Positions 42,701-51,342 of a stretch of DNA of 64,000 nucleotides are shown here, in pieces; the stretch's first letter is position 1; every line of letters starts with the position of its first letter. The stretch covers positions 744,841 to 808,840 of the forward strand of contig NZ_KN046818.1 of NCBI RefSeq assembly GCF_000742135.1, read 5' to 3'. This DNA is from Klebsiella pneumoniae. Its GTDB lineage: Bacteria; Pseudomonadota; Gammaproteobacteria; Enterobacterales; Enterobacteriaceae. Position numbers and translations under genes: made by a program. The notes below the pieces were generated by a model. That model was not told where the DNA came from and searched no databases. It saw only the letters and a program-made list of their open reading frames with translations.

Positions 42701-43450
42701 ATGATCGATATCCCTCGCATTTTTACCATCAGTGAAAGCGAGCACCGTATCCATAACCCTTTTACCCCGGAAAAGTACGCCACGCTGGGACGGGCGCTGC
42801 GAATGGCGCCGGGCACCACCATTCTTGACCTCGGCAGCGGCTCCGGCGAGATGCTCTGTAGCTGGGCGCGCGATCATCAGATAGTCGGCACCGGCGTAGA
42901 CATGAGCCTGCTGTTCAGTCAGCAGGCGGCCGCCCGGGCAGAGGAGCTCGGGGTAAGCGACCGGGTAACCTTTGTGCACCAGGATGCCAGCGGATATGTC
43001 GCCAGCCAGCCGTGCGATGTTGCCGCCTGCGTGGGGGCCACGTGGATCGGCGGCGGAGTGGCCGGCACGATTGCGCTACTGAAGCAGAGCCTTACCCCAG
43101 GCGGCATGCTGCTTATCGGCGAGCCATGGTGGCGCAAACGTCCGGCCACGGCAGAAGAGGCGGTTGCCTGCGGCGCGCAGTCACCCGATGACTTCCTGAC
43201 GCTACCGGCGCTGGTCGCCCACTTTGGCGAACTGGGCTATGACGTGGTGGAGATGGTGCTGGCCGACCAGGAGGGCTGGGATCGTTATGAAGCGGCGAAA
43301 TGGCTGACAATGCGCCGCTGGCTGGAGGCCAATCCGCACGATGACTTCGCACCGGAGGTTCGCCAGCAGTTGACCACCGCGCCGCTGCACCACGTCACCT
43401 GGACCCGGGAATATCTCGGCTGGGGCGTGTTTGTTCTGATGGCGCGTTAA
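42701..43450 (+). CDS. yjhP: class I SAM-dependent methyltransferase YjhP
   Basis: 249 residues. SAM motif I is TTILDLGSGSGEMLC (about 36-50), acidic residue in GTGVDMSLLFS, and post-motifs CDVAACVGATWIGGG and LTPGGMLLIGEPWW. The C-terminal DQEGWDRYEAAKWLTMRRW and WTREYLGWGVFVLMAR are strongly conserved in YjhP. Function unknown. In E. coli it is the third gene of yjhX-yjhQ-yjhP; here it follows topAI by 57 nt with a good ribosome site (CAAGGAGAAAA). Confidence 0.87.
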   Translation: MIDIPRIFTISESEHRIHNPFTPEKYATLGRALRMAPGTTILDLGSGSGEMLCSWARDHQIVGTGVDMSLLFSQQAAARAEELGVSDRVTFVHQDASGYVASQPCDVAACVGATWIGGGVAGTIALLKQSLTPGGMLLIGEPWWRKRPATAEEAVACGAQSPDDFLTLPALVAHFGELGYDVVEMVLADQEGWDRYEAAKWLTMRRWLEANPHDDFAPEVRQQLTTAPLHHVTWTREYLGWGVFVLMAR

Positions 43451-43490
43451 CCGGCATGTCGGTAGCGTCAGGAGGCGCTACCGACCACCT

Positions 43491-44129
43491 TCAGACCTTC
43501 AGTTCGTCGTAGCTGACCATGACGTGCTGGCGAAAGGCGGGCCGTGCGGTTAGCCGTGCATAATACGCCGCAAGATGGGGGAGGGGACGACGGGTGATAT
43601 CGATGGCAAAGTAGCGGTACAGCACATGACCAAACTGGATGTCGGCCAGGGTGAACGTATCGCCCACCAGATAGCGACTGCCGGCGAGACGTGCCTCGGC
43701 AATCGCCAGCTTTTGCTCCAGGGCCGTCACCGCCGCGGCGATGGCCTGCGGATCCCGCTCGGCGGCAGGCGTGCGCACCACGCGCCAGAACACCGGCGCC
43801 GTAAAGCCGAGGGCGATATTCTGCTTTGACCACTCGGCCCAGCGATCAACCTCAGTACGAGCCAGCAGGTCGCCCGGCCAGAAGGCGTCATTGGCGTAGC
43901 GACTGGCTAAATAGCGAAGGATCGCGCCCGTTTCCCACAGCGGCGGATTATCGCCATCCTGCAGCACTGGCACCGTGCGATTGGGATTGAGCTGATAAAA
44001 CGCCTCGCCGTCGGTACCACCATAGCGATGCCCCACGTCGAACCGGAGATAGTCCAGCCCAAGCTCGCCAACACACCACATCAGCGCCTGCACGTTAGAG
44101 GAGGTTTTTCGGCCCCAGATGGTCAGCAT
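43491..44129 (-). CDS. glutathione S-transferase family protein
   Basis: 212 residues. N-terminal thioredoxin-like domain (MLTIWGRKTSSNVQALMWC; LNPNRTVPVLQDGD with the cis-Pro; LWETGAILRYLA with the Glu/Thr that hold glutathione) and C-terminal helical domain (VGDTFTLADIQFGHVLYRY). Likely conjugates or isomerises small electrophiles. I start at the ATG with GGAG six bases upstream; upstream open codons lack this. Monocistronic; a hairpin (GTCGGTAGCG/CGCTACCGAC, 43458-43485) separates it from convergent yjhP. Confidence 0.88.
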   Translation of the reverse strand: MLTIWGRKTSSNVQALMWCVGELGLDYLRFDVGHRYGGTDGEAFYQLNPNRTVPVLQDGDNPPLWETGAILRYLASRYANDAFWPGDLLARTEVDRWAEWSKQNIALGFTAPVFWRVVRTPAAERDPQAIAAAVTALEQKLAIAEARLAGSRYLVGDTFTLADIQFGHVLYRYFAIDITRRPLPHLAAYYARLTARPAFRQHVMVSYDELKV

Positions 44130-44302
44130 TGAGTTCTCCAGAGAACAGGGAAAGAAGGAGCATAGCAGGTTGGGTTGAAAACGTGAGGGGGTACAAAAGA
44201 AATGAGCCACCTCGCCGCGCAGGGGGCGGACGCGCTGGTCAGATGTTCAAACCAGGGGCGTAGCTGAGCCAGCTATTCAGTGCACAGTATAAGAGGAAGA
44301 AG

Positions 44303-44326
44303 CAGAGGGCAGCAGTTTGCCCTCTG
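44303..44326 (-). terminator. terminator of the aldolase-to-IIC operon
   Basis: CAGAGGGCA-N6-TGCCCTCTG, a 9-bp stem 21 nt after the IIC stop; on the minus strand it is followed by the pyrimidine-rich CTTCTTCCTCTT rather than a pure T run, so it may be moderate. Confidence 0.6.
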
Positions 44327-44346
44327 TTTACTTGAGTGGTCTTGTA

Positions 44347-45609
44347 CTAAGGTGTGGCGCTAAAAAACTCGCCAAATTTGACGGCCAGCCAGCCGACAGG
44401 CGTCGTGGCGCCGCCGACGATATTGGTGATCTCGGCCATCCCTTCCGGCACCGGAATATGCGAGTTCACCGCCGCCTTAGTGTATTCTTGCGAAATGTCC
44501 GTCCCGACATACAGGATGCAGGTCACGATCAGGGTTCCGGTTATGAACATGCGGAACATATTTCGTTTACAGAACGGCGTGACCATTGCCAGCAGGAACA
44601 TTAAGGAAGCCAGATCGACAAAGGGCAGTACGCGGTTGCCGGGCAGAATGATAGACAGCACCACAGCCATAGGGATTAACAGCAGACCGGTCGCCAGTAC
44701 CGAAGGTTCACCGATCAGTAACGCCGTATCCATCCCGATGTAAAAATCGCGCCCCGGGAATTTAGCCTTCAGTTTTGCTTCAGCGGCATCACGGACAATC
44801 AACAATCCCTGCACCAGAATTTCAATCATTTTAGGCAGCAGCAGCATGGCGGCTGAAACCTTAATGGCCAGTGAAACGGCCGCGGAAACGTCATATCCCG
44901 CCAGGAAGGCCAACAGCAGTCCCAGTACGAACCCCAGGGTAAGAGGCTCGCCAAAAACGCCGAATTTTTTATTAATACTTTCCGGATCGAAATTGATTTT
45001 ATTGATAAGCGGGGTCTTTTCAATGATGTAATTACAGGCAATGCCAAACGGCACGTAAGCTATACAGGTAAGATGGGGGAATGATATCCCTTTAAGATTA
45101 TAGTTTTTTTGTAAATACGGCGCCGTTAAATCTGCCGCCAATAGCGTCAACACAAAAATAGCGAATGTAATACCGACCGAAAGCCAGTAATTTCCCGTTC
45201 CGGCATAGACCACAGACCCCATGATCAGGAAAATCCAGTAGTTAAAAATATCGATATTCACCGTTTTGGTTAATTTCAACAGAAGCATGGCCAGGTTGAT
45301 GACGATAAAGCCCACCACGACGGGCAGCATCAGCGGCGAACCCCAGCCAATGGTCGATGCGGTAGGCCAACCGGTATCAACGACCGTTAACTGCAGGCCG
45401 ATACGCTCAACCATCGCCTGCGATGCCGGGCCCAGGTTTGTCAGCAGCAGGCCAATCACCAGCCCCACCCCTTCAAAACCAATGCCTACCAGCATCCCTG
45501 CTTTAAATGCCGTACCGATTTTAACGCCAAAGCAAAGCGCGATAATAAAGAATATTACTGGCATCATTACTGATGCCCCCAGACTAATAATGCTGTTGAT
45601 AATATCCAT
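44347..45609 (-). CDS. PTS galactitol-type IIC-like permease, no IIA/IIB nearby
   Basis: 420 residues, strongly hydrophobic with about ten to twelve membrane helices, of the Gat/Sgc IIC family (GatC-like). Family elements include GASVMMPVIFFIIALCFGVKIG, LLVGIGFEGVGLVIGLLL-type helices and DTALLIGEPSVLATGLLLIP. In a full PTS, IIA and IIB phosphorylate the sugar during import; neither gene lies in this operon. Because an ATP-dependent FGGY kinase is present, I infer that this protein may admit unphosphorylated substrate, or borrow IIA/IIB from elsewhere. Last gene of the operon, 88 bp after the 2-hydroxyacid dehydrogenase. Confidence 0.82.
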   Translation of the reverse strand: MDIINSIISLGASVMMPVIFFIIALCFGVKIGTAFKAGMLVGIGFEGVGLVIGLLLTNLGPASQAMVERIGLQLTVVDTGWPTASTIGWGSPLMLPVVVGFIVINLAMLLLKLTKTVNIDIFNYWIFLIMGSVVYAGTGNYWLSVGITFAIFVLTLLAADLTAPYLQKNYNLKGISFPHLTCIAYVPFGIACNYIIEKTPLINKINFDPESINKKFGVFGEPLTLGFVLGLLLAFLAGYDVSAAVSLAIKVSAAMLLLPKMIEILVQGLLIVRDAAEAKLKAKFPGRDFYIGMDTALLIGEPSVLATGLLLIPMAVVLSIILPGNRVLPFVDLASLMFLLAMVTPFCKRNMFRMFITGTLIVTCILYVGTDISQEYTKAAVNSHIPVPEGMAEITNIVGGATTPVGWLAVKFGEFFSATP

Positions 45610-45635
45610 AATGATTCCTTAAAAGGCGGGCGAAT

Positions 45636-45659
45636 TGGGCACGAGTAAACCCGTGCCCA
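45636..45659. other. intercistronic hairpin upstream of the IIC-like gene
   Basis: TGGGCACG-N8-CGTGCCCA between the dehydrogenase and the permease, about 27 nt before the permease ATG. It has no T run and may set relative expression by processing or partial pausing. Confidence 0.45.
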
Positions 45660-45697
45660 TTGGGCCCTGTTAATACCTTTAATGGTTCTTTTAATAT

Positions 45698-46693
45698 TTA
45701 ACTGAGTTTCTTTAAAAGGATCTCAGCGAAGAGTTTGGGCGAATTACTGAATGCGTCAATGGTACTCCCGGCAATATGCGGCGTAATGGTCACGTTATTC
45801 AGAGTATAGAATGCACTGTCGTCTGGAAGCGGCTCGTCATCAAAGGTATCAAGCGCGGCGCCCATGATTTTCCCGGATCTGAGCGCATCAATCATCTCTT
45901 TTTCATTGATTAACCCGGAGCGTGCTGTGTTAACAATGATGGCACTGCGCTTCATCAGCGCGAAATGGTGTGCGTTAATCAGATTTTCGGTTTCCGGCGT
46001 CAGGCGAGCATGTAACGAGATAACGTCGGCGCGTTGTACCAGTTCGTCCAGAGAATCGACTTTCTCATAACGTTCATGGCCTGCAACGTACTTATCGTAA
46101 AAGATAATCTCCGTGCCAAAGCCGCTGAGAAATCCCGCGACCAGTTGGGCAATATGACCGAGGCCAACCAGCCCCACGACTTTTCCGCCAAGCTCCGGGA
46201 TCGCCTGATGGTTCGGACTGTCTTTACGCCAGTATTTGTCACGCAGGGCATCGTGTGAACGGGCGATATTGCGCATTTCCGCCAGGATCATGCCGACCGT
46301 GAATTCGGCGACGCTGCGAGCGTTACGCCCCGGGGTGTTCATCACCTCAACGCCCCGGGCGTTCGCCACCTGAAGATTCACGTTTTCCACGCCCCCGCGG
46401 AGCACGCCTACATATTTCAGCTTTGGTAGTTTATCGAACACCGCAGTATTGACGGGGGCAAACTGAGTGATCAGGATGTCAATATCATCCATTCCCTGAA
46501 GCAGCGCTTCCGGTAAGGCCACGGCTTCTGCTCCTTCCTGTTCAACCCGCAGATTATCTTCCTGAAGTTTCTCAACGGAGCCATGTGACCACTCGCGTAC
46601 TTCTACTTCAATCCCGTTATCCCTGAGCGCTTTCAGTCCTGATTCCATCATCGCTGCATTGATAAACAGATCGGCAATTGCCAGACATTTCAT
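45698..46693 (-). CDS. D-isomer-specific 2-hydroxyacid dehydrogenase (SerA-like, catalytic half)
   Basis: 331 residues. NAD-binding motif GLVGLGHIAQ (about 174-183) followed by Asp200 (FYDKY), which favours NAD+. Catalytic Arg258 (NTARSGL), Glu287 (FDDEPLP) and His306 (ITPHIAGST) are all present. It lacks the ACT domain of biosynthetic phosphoglycerate dehydrogenases. It should interconvert a 2-hydroxy and 2-oxo acid, or reduce a ketose acid, in the pathway. 16 nt separate it from the SDR gene upstream. Confidence 0.87.
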   Translation of the reverse strand: MKCLAIADLFINAAMMESGLKALRDNGIEVEVREWSHGSVEKLQEDNLRVEQEGAEAVALPEALLQGMDDIDILITQFAPVNTAVFDKLPKLKYVGVLRGGVENVNLQVANARGVEVMNTPGRNARSVAEFTVGMILAEMRNIARSHDALRDKYWRKDSPNHQAIPELGGKVVGLVGLGHIAQLVAGFLSGFGTEIIFYDKYVAGHERYEKVDSLDELVQRADVISLHARLTPETENLINAHHFALMKRSAIIVNTARSGLINEKEMIDALRSGKIMGAALDTFDDEPLPDDSAFYTLNNVTITPHIAGSTIDAFSNSPKLFAEILLKKLS

Positions 46694-46709
46694 AATGATT
46701 CTCCCTAGA

Positions 46710-47471
46710 TTAACGCATCAACATACCGCCGGTAACGTCCAGAGTTGCTCCCGTCATATAGCTGGTCTTAGGAGAAACCATGAAGACTCCGATGTCGGCA
46801 ATTTCTTGCGGCTGGGCCACGCGGCCCACCGGAATACGACTGACGTAATAGTCAGGGTTTTGCTCAATGTTCTTACGGATCATCGCAGTATCCATGATCC
46901 CGACGGCGATATTGTTCACATTGATTTTTTGTTTGGCGACTTCCCGCGCCAGAGAGATAGCAAAGGCGACCAGGCCGGCCTTACTTGCCGCGTAGTGCGC
47001 ATGTCCCGTCGTGGAGCCGTGGAACGCGGCCTGCGAGGTAATATTCAGAATGCTGCCCATCTGGTCATGCTGCAGGCAGTGATTTACAAACAGCTGGCTG
47101 AGATGGAAGATGGCTTTCAGATTGACATTCATCACCAGATCCCAGTCCTGCGGGCTGATCTCGGTGACGTAGCCGCTCAGCCAGATCCCGGCGTTATTCA
47201 CCAGAATGTCGGCTTTACCCAGTCTGTCGATACAGGTGGCAAACAGATTTTCCCGGCTCTGTTCGTCAGAGAGATCGGTTTTGACCGCGATGATCTCTAC
47301 GTTCGCGCTGGCCTTCACCGTTTCGATCAGCCGTTCGGGATGCTCTTCCTCACGCATATAGGTAAAGCAGATATTGACGCCTTCTTTGGCGAGAGAAAGA
47401 ACAAACTCTCTCCCCAGGCCGGTTGCGCCGCCTGTCACGATGGCCGTACGATTCGTTAAATTCAGATCCAT
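46710..47471 (-). CDS. short-chain dehydrogenase/reductase
   Basis: 253 residues, classical SDR. Cofactor motif TGGATGLG at 13-20, NNAGIW at about 92-97, catalytic Ser146, Tyr160 and Lys164 (ITSQAAF...HYAASKAG). Ends YMTGATLDVTGGMLMR as in sugar-alcohol and sorbose-type dehydrogenases. Substrate unknown, probably a polyol or ketose. The start follows GAGGAAAAA. The kinase gene stops 11 nt upstream. Confidence 0.88.
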   Translation of the reverse strand: MDLNLTNRTAIVTGGATGLGREFVLSLAKEGVNICFTYMREEEHPERLIETVKASANVEIIAVKTDLSDEQSRENLFATCIDRLGKADILVNNAGIWLSGYVTEISPQDWDLVMNVNLKAIFHLSQLFVNHCLQHDQMGSILNITSQAAFHGSTTGHAHYAASKAGLVAFAISLAREVAKQKINVNNIAVGIMDTAMIRKNIEQNPDYYVSRIPVGRVAQPQEIADIGVFMVSPKTSYMTGATLDVTGGMLMR

Positions 47472-47482
47472 TTTTTCCTCAC

Positions 47483-49021
47483 TTAGTGCGCGATGTAGTT
47501 GCTGCAGCTTTTCCACGGCGACTGCATTTCTGATAACAGGTTTTTATAAAGCAGGTATTTGGTCTGGTAGACCCGGTGGTTTTCCGGATTAGGGGAGACG
47601 GTGCGTGAGACATGGACCATGTCGTTTGAGGCAGAAAATACCTCCGCAAACCAGCCCACCATAACGGCGGCGGTCATCGCGGTACCCAGGGTCCCGTGCT
47701 CTTTGACGTCAACGATTTCCAGCGTGGCCTGGAAGATATCGGCGAATATCTGCAGCCAGACCGGGGAGTTCGTGACGCCGCCAGCAATACGAATAGTGCG
47801 GCTTAGCTTCGGGTTAATATTGCGTAAGCGCTCGGTGTGGTAGAGATGGCTGAAGGCCACGCCCTCATAAATCGCCCGCAGAAAATGGGCTTTTTTATGG
47901 AAGCTGTTGACACCGATAAAGCCGGCCGAGGCGTCGGGAATGGTGTTAGAGCCAAACACGAACGGAAAGAACAACAGGTGGCTTTCATCCGGCGTCGTTG
48001 ACGAAACCAGCTTATTACACAGGTCATAGACCGACGATCCTTGTTCGGCGGAGGTTTTCCGATCGCTCTCCATAAAGTTGTTAATAAACCACTCCAGGTT
48101 GCTCGCGGAGGTGGGGCTGGCCTCGGTGATGAGCCATTTACCTTCAATGGGATAAATGGAGGTCATAAACAGATCTTTATCAATAACCGGGTGGTCGGTA
48201 ACGTATTCGTTTATGCTCCAGGTGCCGGTGACGATCGCCATCTTATCGAGACTGTTAATCCCCGAGGCAATGGAAGAGGCCGAGATATCAAACACCCCGC
48301 CAGAAACCGGCGTACCTGCGCATAAACCGGTCAGACGGGCCACGTCGTCAGTGATTTTTCCGCAGCATTCTGTTGAGCGTTTGATGGGGGGCAATTTGTC
48401 CCGCAGTTCATCAAGTCCCCACCATGCCAGTAGTTCATCGTCATACTTGCAGTCACGTACGTTGATCAGGTTGGTCCCTGAGATATCGGTCAGCTCAAGA
48501 AAAGCCTCTCCGGTCAGGTAAAAACGGATCAGGTCCTTGACCATAAAAATATAACGCGCTTTTTGCAGCGTCTCGGGCTCGAAATCCTTCAGCCATGCCA
48601 GCAGGGCGACAGGTTGTCCGGCCCAGATGGACTGCATCGTTTTTGGCAAAATGTCGGTAAGGAATTCTGGTGAGCGTTGCCATCTCTCAACGTACTCTTT
48701 TGCCCGGCTATCGGTGGATATAATGCCGTTACGCACCGGGTGACCTTCTTCGTCGACCAGATACAGACCGTTACCATGACCGGTGACGGCCACTCCTTTT
48801 ATCTGGCTGGCGTCGATACCTGATTGCTCAATCGCTTTTTTAATCACTTCGACATTCGCGGCCCACAGCTCATCGATACTGCGCTCTGTGTGGAATTCCC
48901 GGGGTGTCAGCATCTGCGTGGATTTTGAGGCGATGGCGAGCACCTGTCCTTTACGGTCATAGATGGCTGCCTTGGTGACGGTTCCACCATTGTCGATGCC
49001 CATGACGTATTCATCTTTCAT
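47483..49021 (-). CDS. FGGY-family carbohydrate kinase
   Basis: 512 residues with the two actin-like domains of the FGGY family. N-terminal phosphate-1 loop YVMGIDNGGTVTKAAIYD; catalytic Asp region GGVFDISASSIASG; signature-2 like IRIAGGVTNSPVWLQIFADIF near 400. It resembles xylulokinase and L-xylulose kinase (LyxK) types, phosphorylating a ketose or polyol with ATP. The ATG (MKDEYVMGID) has AAGGAG upstream and starts 20 nt after the antiterminator gene's stop. Confidence 0.87.
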   Translation of the reverse strand: MKDEYVMGIDNGGTVTKAAIYDRKGQVLAIASKSTQMLTPREFHTERSIDELWAANVEVIKKAIEQSGIDASQIKGVAVTGHGNGLYLVDEEGHPVRNGIISTDSRAKEYVERWQRSPEFLTDILPKTMQSIWAGQPVALLAWLKDFEPETLQKARYIFMVKDLIRFYLTGEAFLELTDISGTNLINVRDCKYDDELLAWWGLDELRDKLPPIKRSTECCGKITDDVARLTGLCAGTPVSGGVFDISASSIASGINSLDKMAIVTGTWSINEYVTDHPVIDKDLFMTSIYPIEGKWLITEASPTSASNLEWFINNFMESDRKTSAEQGSSVYDLCNKLVSSTTPDESHLLFFPFVFGSNTIPDASAGFIGVNSFHKKAHFLRAIYEGVAFSHLYHTERLRNINPKLSRTIRIAGGVTNSPVWLQIFADIFQATLEIVDVKEHGTLGTAMTAAVMVGWFAEVFSASNDMVHVSRTVSPNPENHRVYQTKYLLYKNLLSEMQSPWKSCSNYIAH

Positions 49022-49041
49022 TCGCGTGGACTCCTTATTGG

Positions 49042-49593
49042 TTACCATAAGCCGGGCTCGCTGGTGGTTATCCCTTTAAATCCGGCATGGAATATTTTAT
49101 CTACAAGGTATTTGCGCTTAACAAAGCCTCCGGCGATGAATACCACATCAAAGCCTTTCAAATTTCGGCTAATCAACTCCAGACACTGGCAGGCATATTC
49201 AGCAGGTAAGATTTCAATTGCGTCCGGTGGACTGTGTTTAACAATATCGAGCGACTGATCAAGCGATCGCGAATCGATAAGTAAAACCCGATATACGGTC
49301 AGCAATCCCTCTTTTTTGGCGTAGCGTAGCGCGGAGAGATTGGAAGAAATAACACCATCAACCTTGTAATAATTTTTCAGCAGATTGATCCCCGCCTGAT
49401 CCGGTTTAAAGCCGCCCAGTAATTCAAGGTGAACGAGGACCTTCTTACCGCTTTGATGGCATTTGCCAATCAGCGACTGCAGATTGCCGATATTCGCTTC
49501 GGATAGCAGCACATATTCTGACTGGCAGGATAATGCTTTCTCAAAGTATTTATACTTCCTGATGGAAGGGATGATGGTGTTATTTGAAATCAT
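49042..49593 (-). CDS. GlpP-family antiterminator protein
   Basis: 183 residues of the glycerol-3-phosphate-responsive antiterminator family (Bacillus subtilis GlpP, about 190 aa). Family segments are clear: VLVHLELLGGFKPDQAG, VDGVISSNLSALRYAKKEG, VYRVLLIDSRSLDQSL and DAIEILPAEY. GlpP is TIM-barrel-like, binds a phosphorylated ligand and then an mRNA leader to prevent termination. The operon leader just upstream of the first gene holds a strong terminator, so I infer that it regulates its own operon, probably in response to a phosphorylated pathway intermediate. Second gene, 14 nt after the aldolase. Confidence 0.85.
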   Translation of the reverse strand: MISNNTIIPSIRKYKYFEKALSCQSEYVLLSEANIGNLQSLIGKCHQSGKKVLVHLELLGGFKPDQAGINLLKNYYKVDGVISSNLSALRYAKKEGLLTVYRVLLIDSRSLDQSLDIVKHSPPDAIEILPAEYACQCLELISRNLKGFDVVFIAGGFVKRKYLVDKIFHAGFKGITTSEPGLW

Positions 49594-49607
49594 ATTAATT
49601 TCCGATG

Positions 49608-50399
49608 TTATTTAGCCATGTAGAGGCTGTATGCATCTTCCGCTGTTGCGTTTTCATGGATGATGGCATTCAGACCTGCTACCACTTTCGCCGGCTGCGG
49701 ATCCTGGGTAATGTTTCGTCCCACAGCCACGCCTTTCGCACCCATCTGCATACAGTGCTGAACAAATTTGAAGTAACCGTCGATGCCGGTTTTTGGCCCT
49801 CCTAAGGCAAGCACCGGCACGCCAGCAGCTTCAACGATCAGTCGGTCCTCTGGTGAACCGGTAAAACGCGTTTTGATGACGTCCGCGCCCAGCTCCACCG
49901 CTGCGCGGGCCGATGCAGCGATGATGGCCGGATTGTTAGAGTCATCGCTGGTGACGGGATAACCATACGGGAGCGATTCGACAATCAGCGGTACATTCCA
50001 GCGATCCGCTGCCTGTGCGAGTTGCATCGCCATAATGTGGGTTTTTTCTTCATTGAAGGCGCCGGGGAAGGTCATGCAGACCACGCCCTCGGCAGCGACT
50101 TTAAGCGCATCTTCGACGGAAAAAACGGGGGTAGTATCGGGAACGGTATTGTCAAAGATACTGACCGTGCTGTCGACGCGTAACACAACGGGAACGCTGT
50201 TCAATGCTTCCCGATAATTCTTCAACATGCCGTACGTGACGAGCGCGCAATCCAGGCCGTGTTCCACCAGAGCAGGGAGCTGATTTATCGTATTATCAAT
50301 ACCATTTGTTTTCGTGGAAAAATAGTAGCCATCCAGCGCTAAGGTCACGGATTTACCGTCTTTTGCGAATATTCTTGAGAGACGACGTTCTTTAGACAT
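49608..50399 (-). CDS. class I aldolase of the DeoC/FbaB/LsrF family
   Basis: 263 residues, TIM barrel. The Schiff-base lysine is most likely Lys176 in GADVIKTRFTG; the phosphate-binding loop is VLALGGPKT (about 197-204) with GAKGVAVGRNITQ. Members include archaeal fructose-bisphosphate aldolase and the LsrF thiolase-like enzyme. As first gene of the operon it probably cleaves a phosphorylated sugar to triose phosphate plus a second fragment; the exact substrate is unknown. Ribosome site CAGGAGTAAATAA. Confidence 0.86.
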   Translation of the reverse strand: MSKERRLSRIFAKDGKSVTLALDGYYFSTKTNGIDNTINQLPALVEHGLDCALVTYGMLKNYREALNSVPVVLRVDSTVSIFDNTVPDTTPVFSVEDALKVAAEGVVCMTFPGAFNEEKTHIMAMQLAQAADRWNVPLIVESLPYGYPVTSDDSNNPAIIAASARAAVELGADVIKTRFTGSPEDRLIVEAAGVPVLALGGPKTGIDGYFKFVQHCMQMGAKGVAVGRNITQDPQPAKVVAGLNAIIHENATAEDAYSLYMAK

Positions 50400-50420
50400 T
50401 TATTTACTCCTGAGATAAAA

Positions 50421-50466
50421 AAACAAAAAAAAAGCCCTCAGAGACTCGCGTCTCTGAGGGCTTTCT
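50421..50466 (-). terminator. leader terminator (attenuator) upstream of the aldolase operon
   Basis: On the minus strand a perfect 13-bp stem (50435-50447 with 50452-50464, AGCCCTCAGAGAC/GTCTCTGAGGGCT, tetraloop GCGA) is followed by nine T, G and seven T. It lies between the expected promoter (right of 50520) and the first ATG at 50399, so it would stop transcription before the operon unless bypassed. This is the expected target class for the GlpP-like protein encoded in the operon. Confidence 0.88.
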
Positions 50467-50482
50467 GTTCACATACCCTTTT

Positions 50483-50516
50483 GATAATGGTTCAGGGATC
50501 CAAAGCATTATCAATG
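50483..50516 (-). promoter_or_regulatory. upstream leader hairpin, candidate antiterminator-protein target
   Basis: TTGATAATG (50483-50491) pairs with CATTATCAA (50508-50516): a 9-bp AT-rich stem with a 16-nt loop containing GGATCC, transcribed just before the strong terminator stem. It could be an RNA recognition element. No sigma-70 promoter was identified with certainty in 50520-50640. Confidence 0.45.
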
Positions 50517-50519
50517 CAA

Positions 50520-50914
50520 TTTTTTAGCAAAGTGAGAAAGGTTTAACTTTTGTTTAAATTAAATCTGTTCTCTTGCGTGATTAAATAACTAACACACGCG
50601 ATAACTTATTGTCCAGTTGGTATCGTTGAAATGAGAGATTCATCACATCAATATGTTGTATTACCTGAGAAGTTCTGGGTTAAATACAGAAACCGACCCC
50701 TTAAAAACCAGGCAATAACGCATCCGGACAAGGGGAGAACGCCAGGCGTTTATTTCATCCGCATGAAGAACGCATCCATGCATGCTCCAGCCTGCAGGTC
50801 GTCATCCCCAAACGCGTATTTATTCCTGTCCGGATGGCGTACAAAAACGCTATAGCAATGTTGTCGGCATGGCGGTCTGTCCCCGGGATGATTTCCTCCT
50901 GCCGCCCGGGCAAA
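50520..50914. other. intergenic region, promoter of the aldolase operon; no gene seen
   Basis: The 395 bp between the leader hairpins and the zinc-ribbon gene. The left part is AT-rich (TTTAACTTTTGTTTAAATTAAAT) and fits a minus-strand promoter. Short open frames in the right part have no ribosome sites, domains or consistent composition. No local DNA-binding regulator is encoded. Confidence 0.4.
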
Positions 50915-51166
50915 TTACTCGTCCGCTTTGTGCGCCCAGGCAGGCATCGCCGTCAGGTAACGTTTTGCCCGTTTCCGTGATTCCGCTACGCCCACCTTTT
51001 GCCAGGCGTCGAGAAAAGCCGCCAGACCGGATACGGCCTCTTCCCAGGATTTCAGATTACCGTCGCTGTCGCTGCAATACGCGCAATATTTATCGCTGGC
51101 CCCTTGCGCATCGGGTGCGGACATCGGCATTCCGCAGGCCTGGCAAAACCTTTCGTGCTGTGTCAT
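50915..51166 (-). CDS. small zinc-ribbon protein
   Basis: 83 residues. Two CxxC pairs, Cys8-Cys11 (FCQACGMPM) and Cys28-Cys31 (YCAYCSD), form a zinc ribbon of the putative-zinc-ribbon type (Zn_ribbon_2-like). A helical tail follows (SWEEAVSGLAAFLDAWQKVG...). Function unknown. Ribosome site AGGAGCG before the ATG. Monocistronic, between the sugar operon and aco. Confidence 0.78.
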   Translation of the reverse strand: MTQHERFCQACGMPMSAPDAQGASDKYCAYCSDSDGNLKSWEEAVSGLAAFLDAWQKVGVAESRKRAKRYLTAMPAWAHKADE

Positions 51167-51342
51167 AGAGCGCTCCTCCTGTCGTTTGGTTGTCTACTAA
51201 ACATACAGAATTTACGCATGGCGCTTAGCGTTTCAGATCAATAGATCCTGTCGTAACCGTTGTTGGGGATCTTCTGCCGGGGAGTGCGGGAGGGATAACG
51301 GGAACTTACTCCGTATCGCACAGCTATCGCCTCCCTTATTTT

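Noticed and set aside
50631-51168. Plus-strand open frames upstream of and across the zinc-ribbon gene
   Set aside because: No start signal or recognisable motif; the minus-strand zinc-ribbon frame has two CxxC pairs and a good ribosome site.
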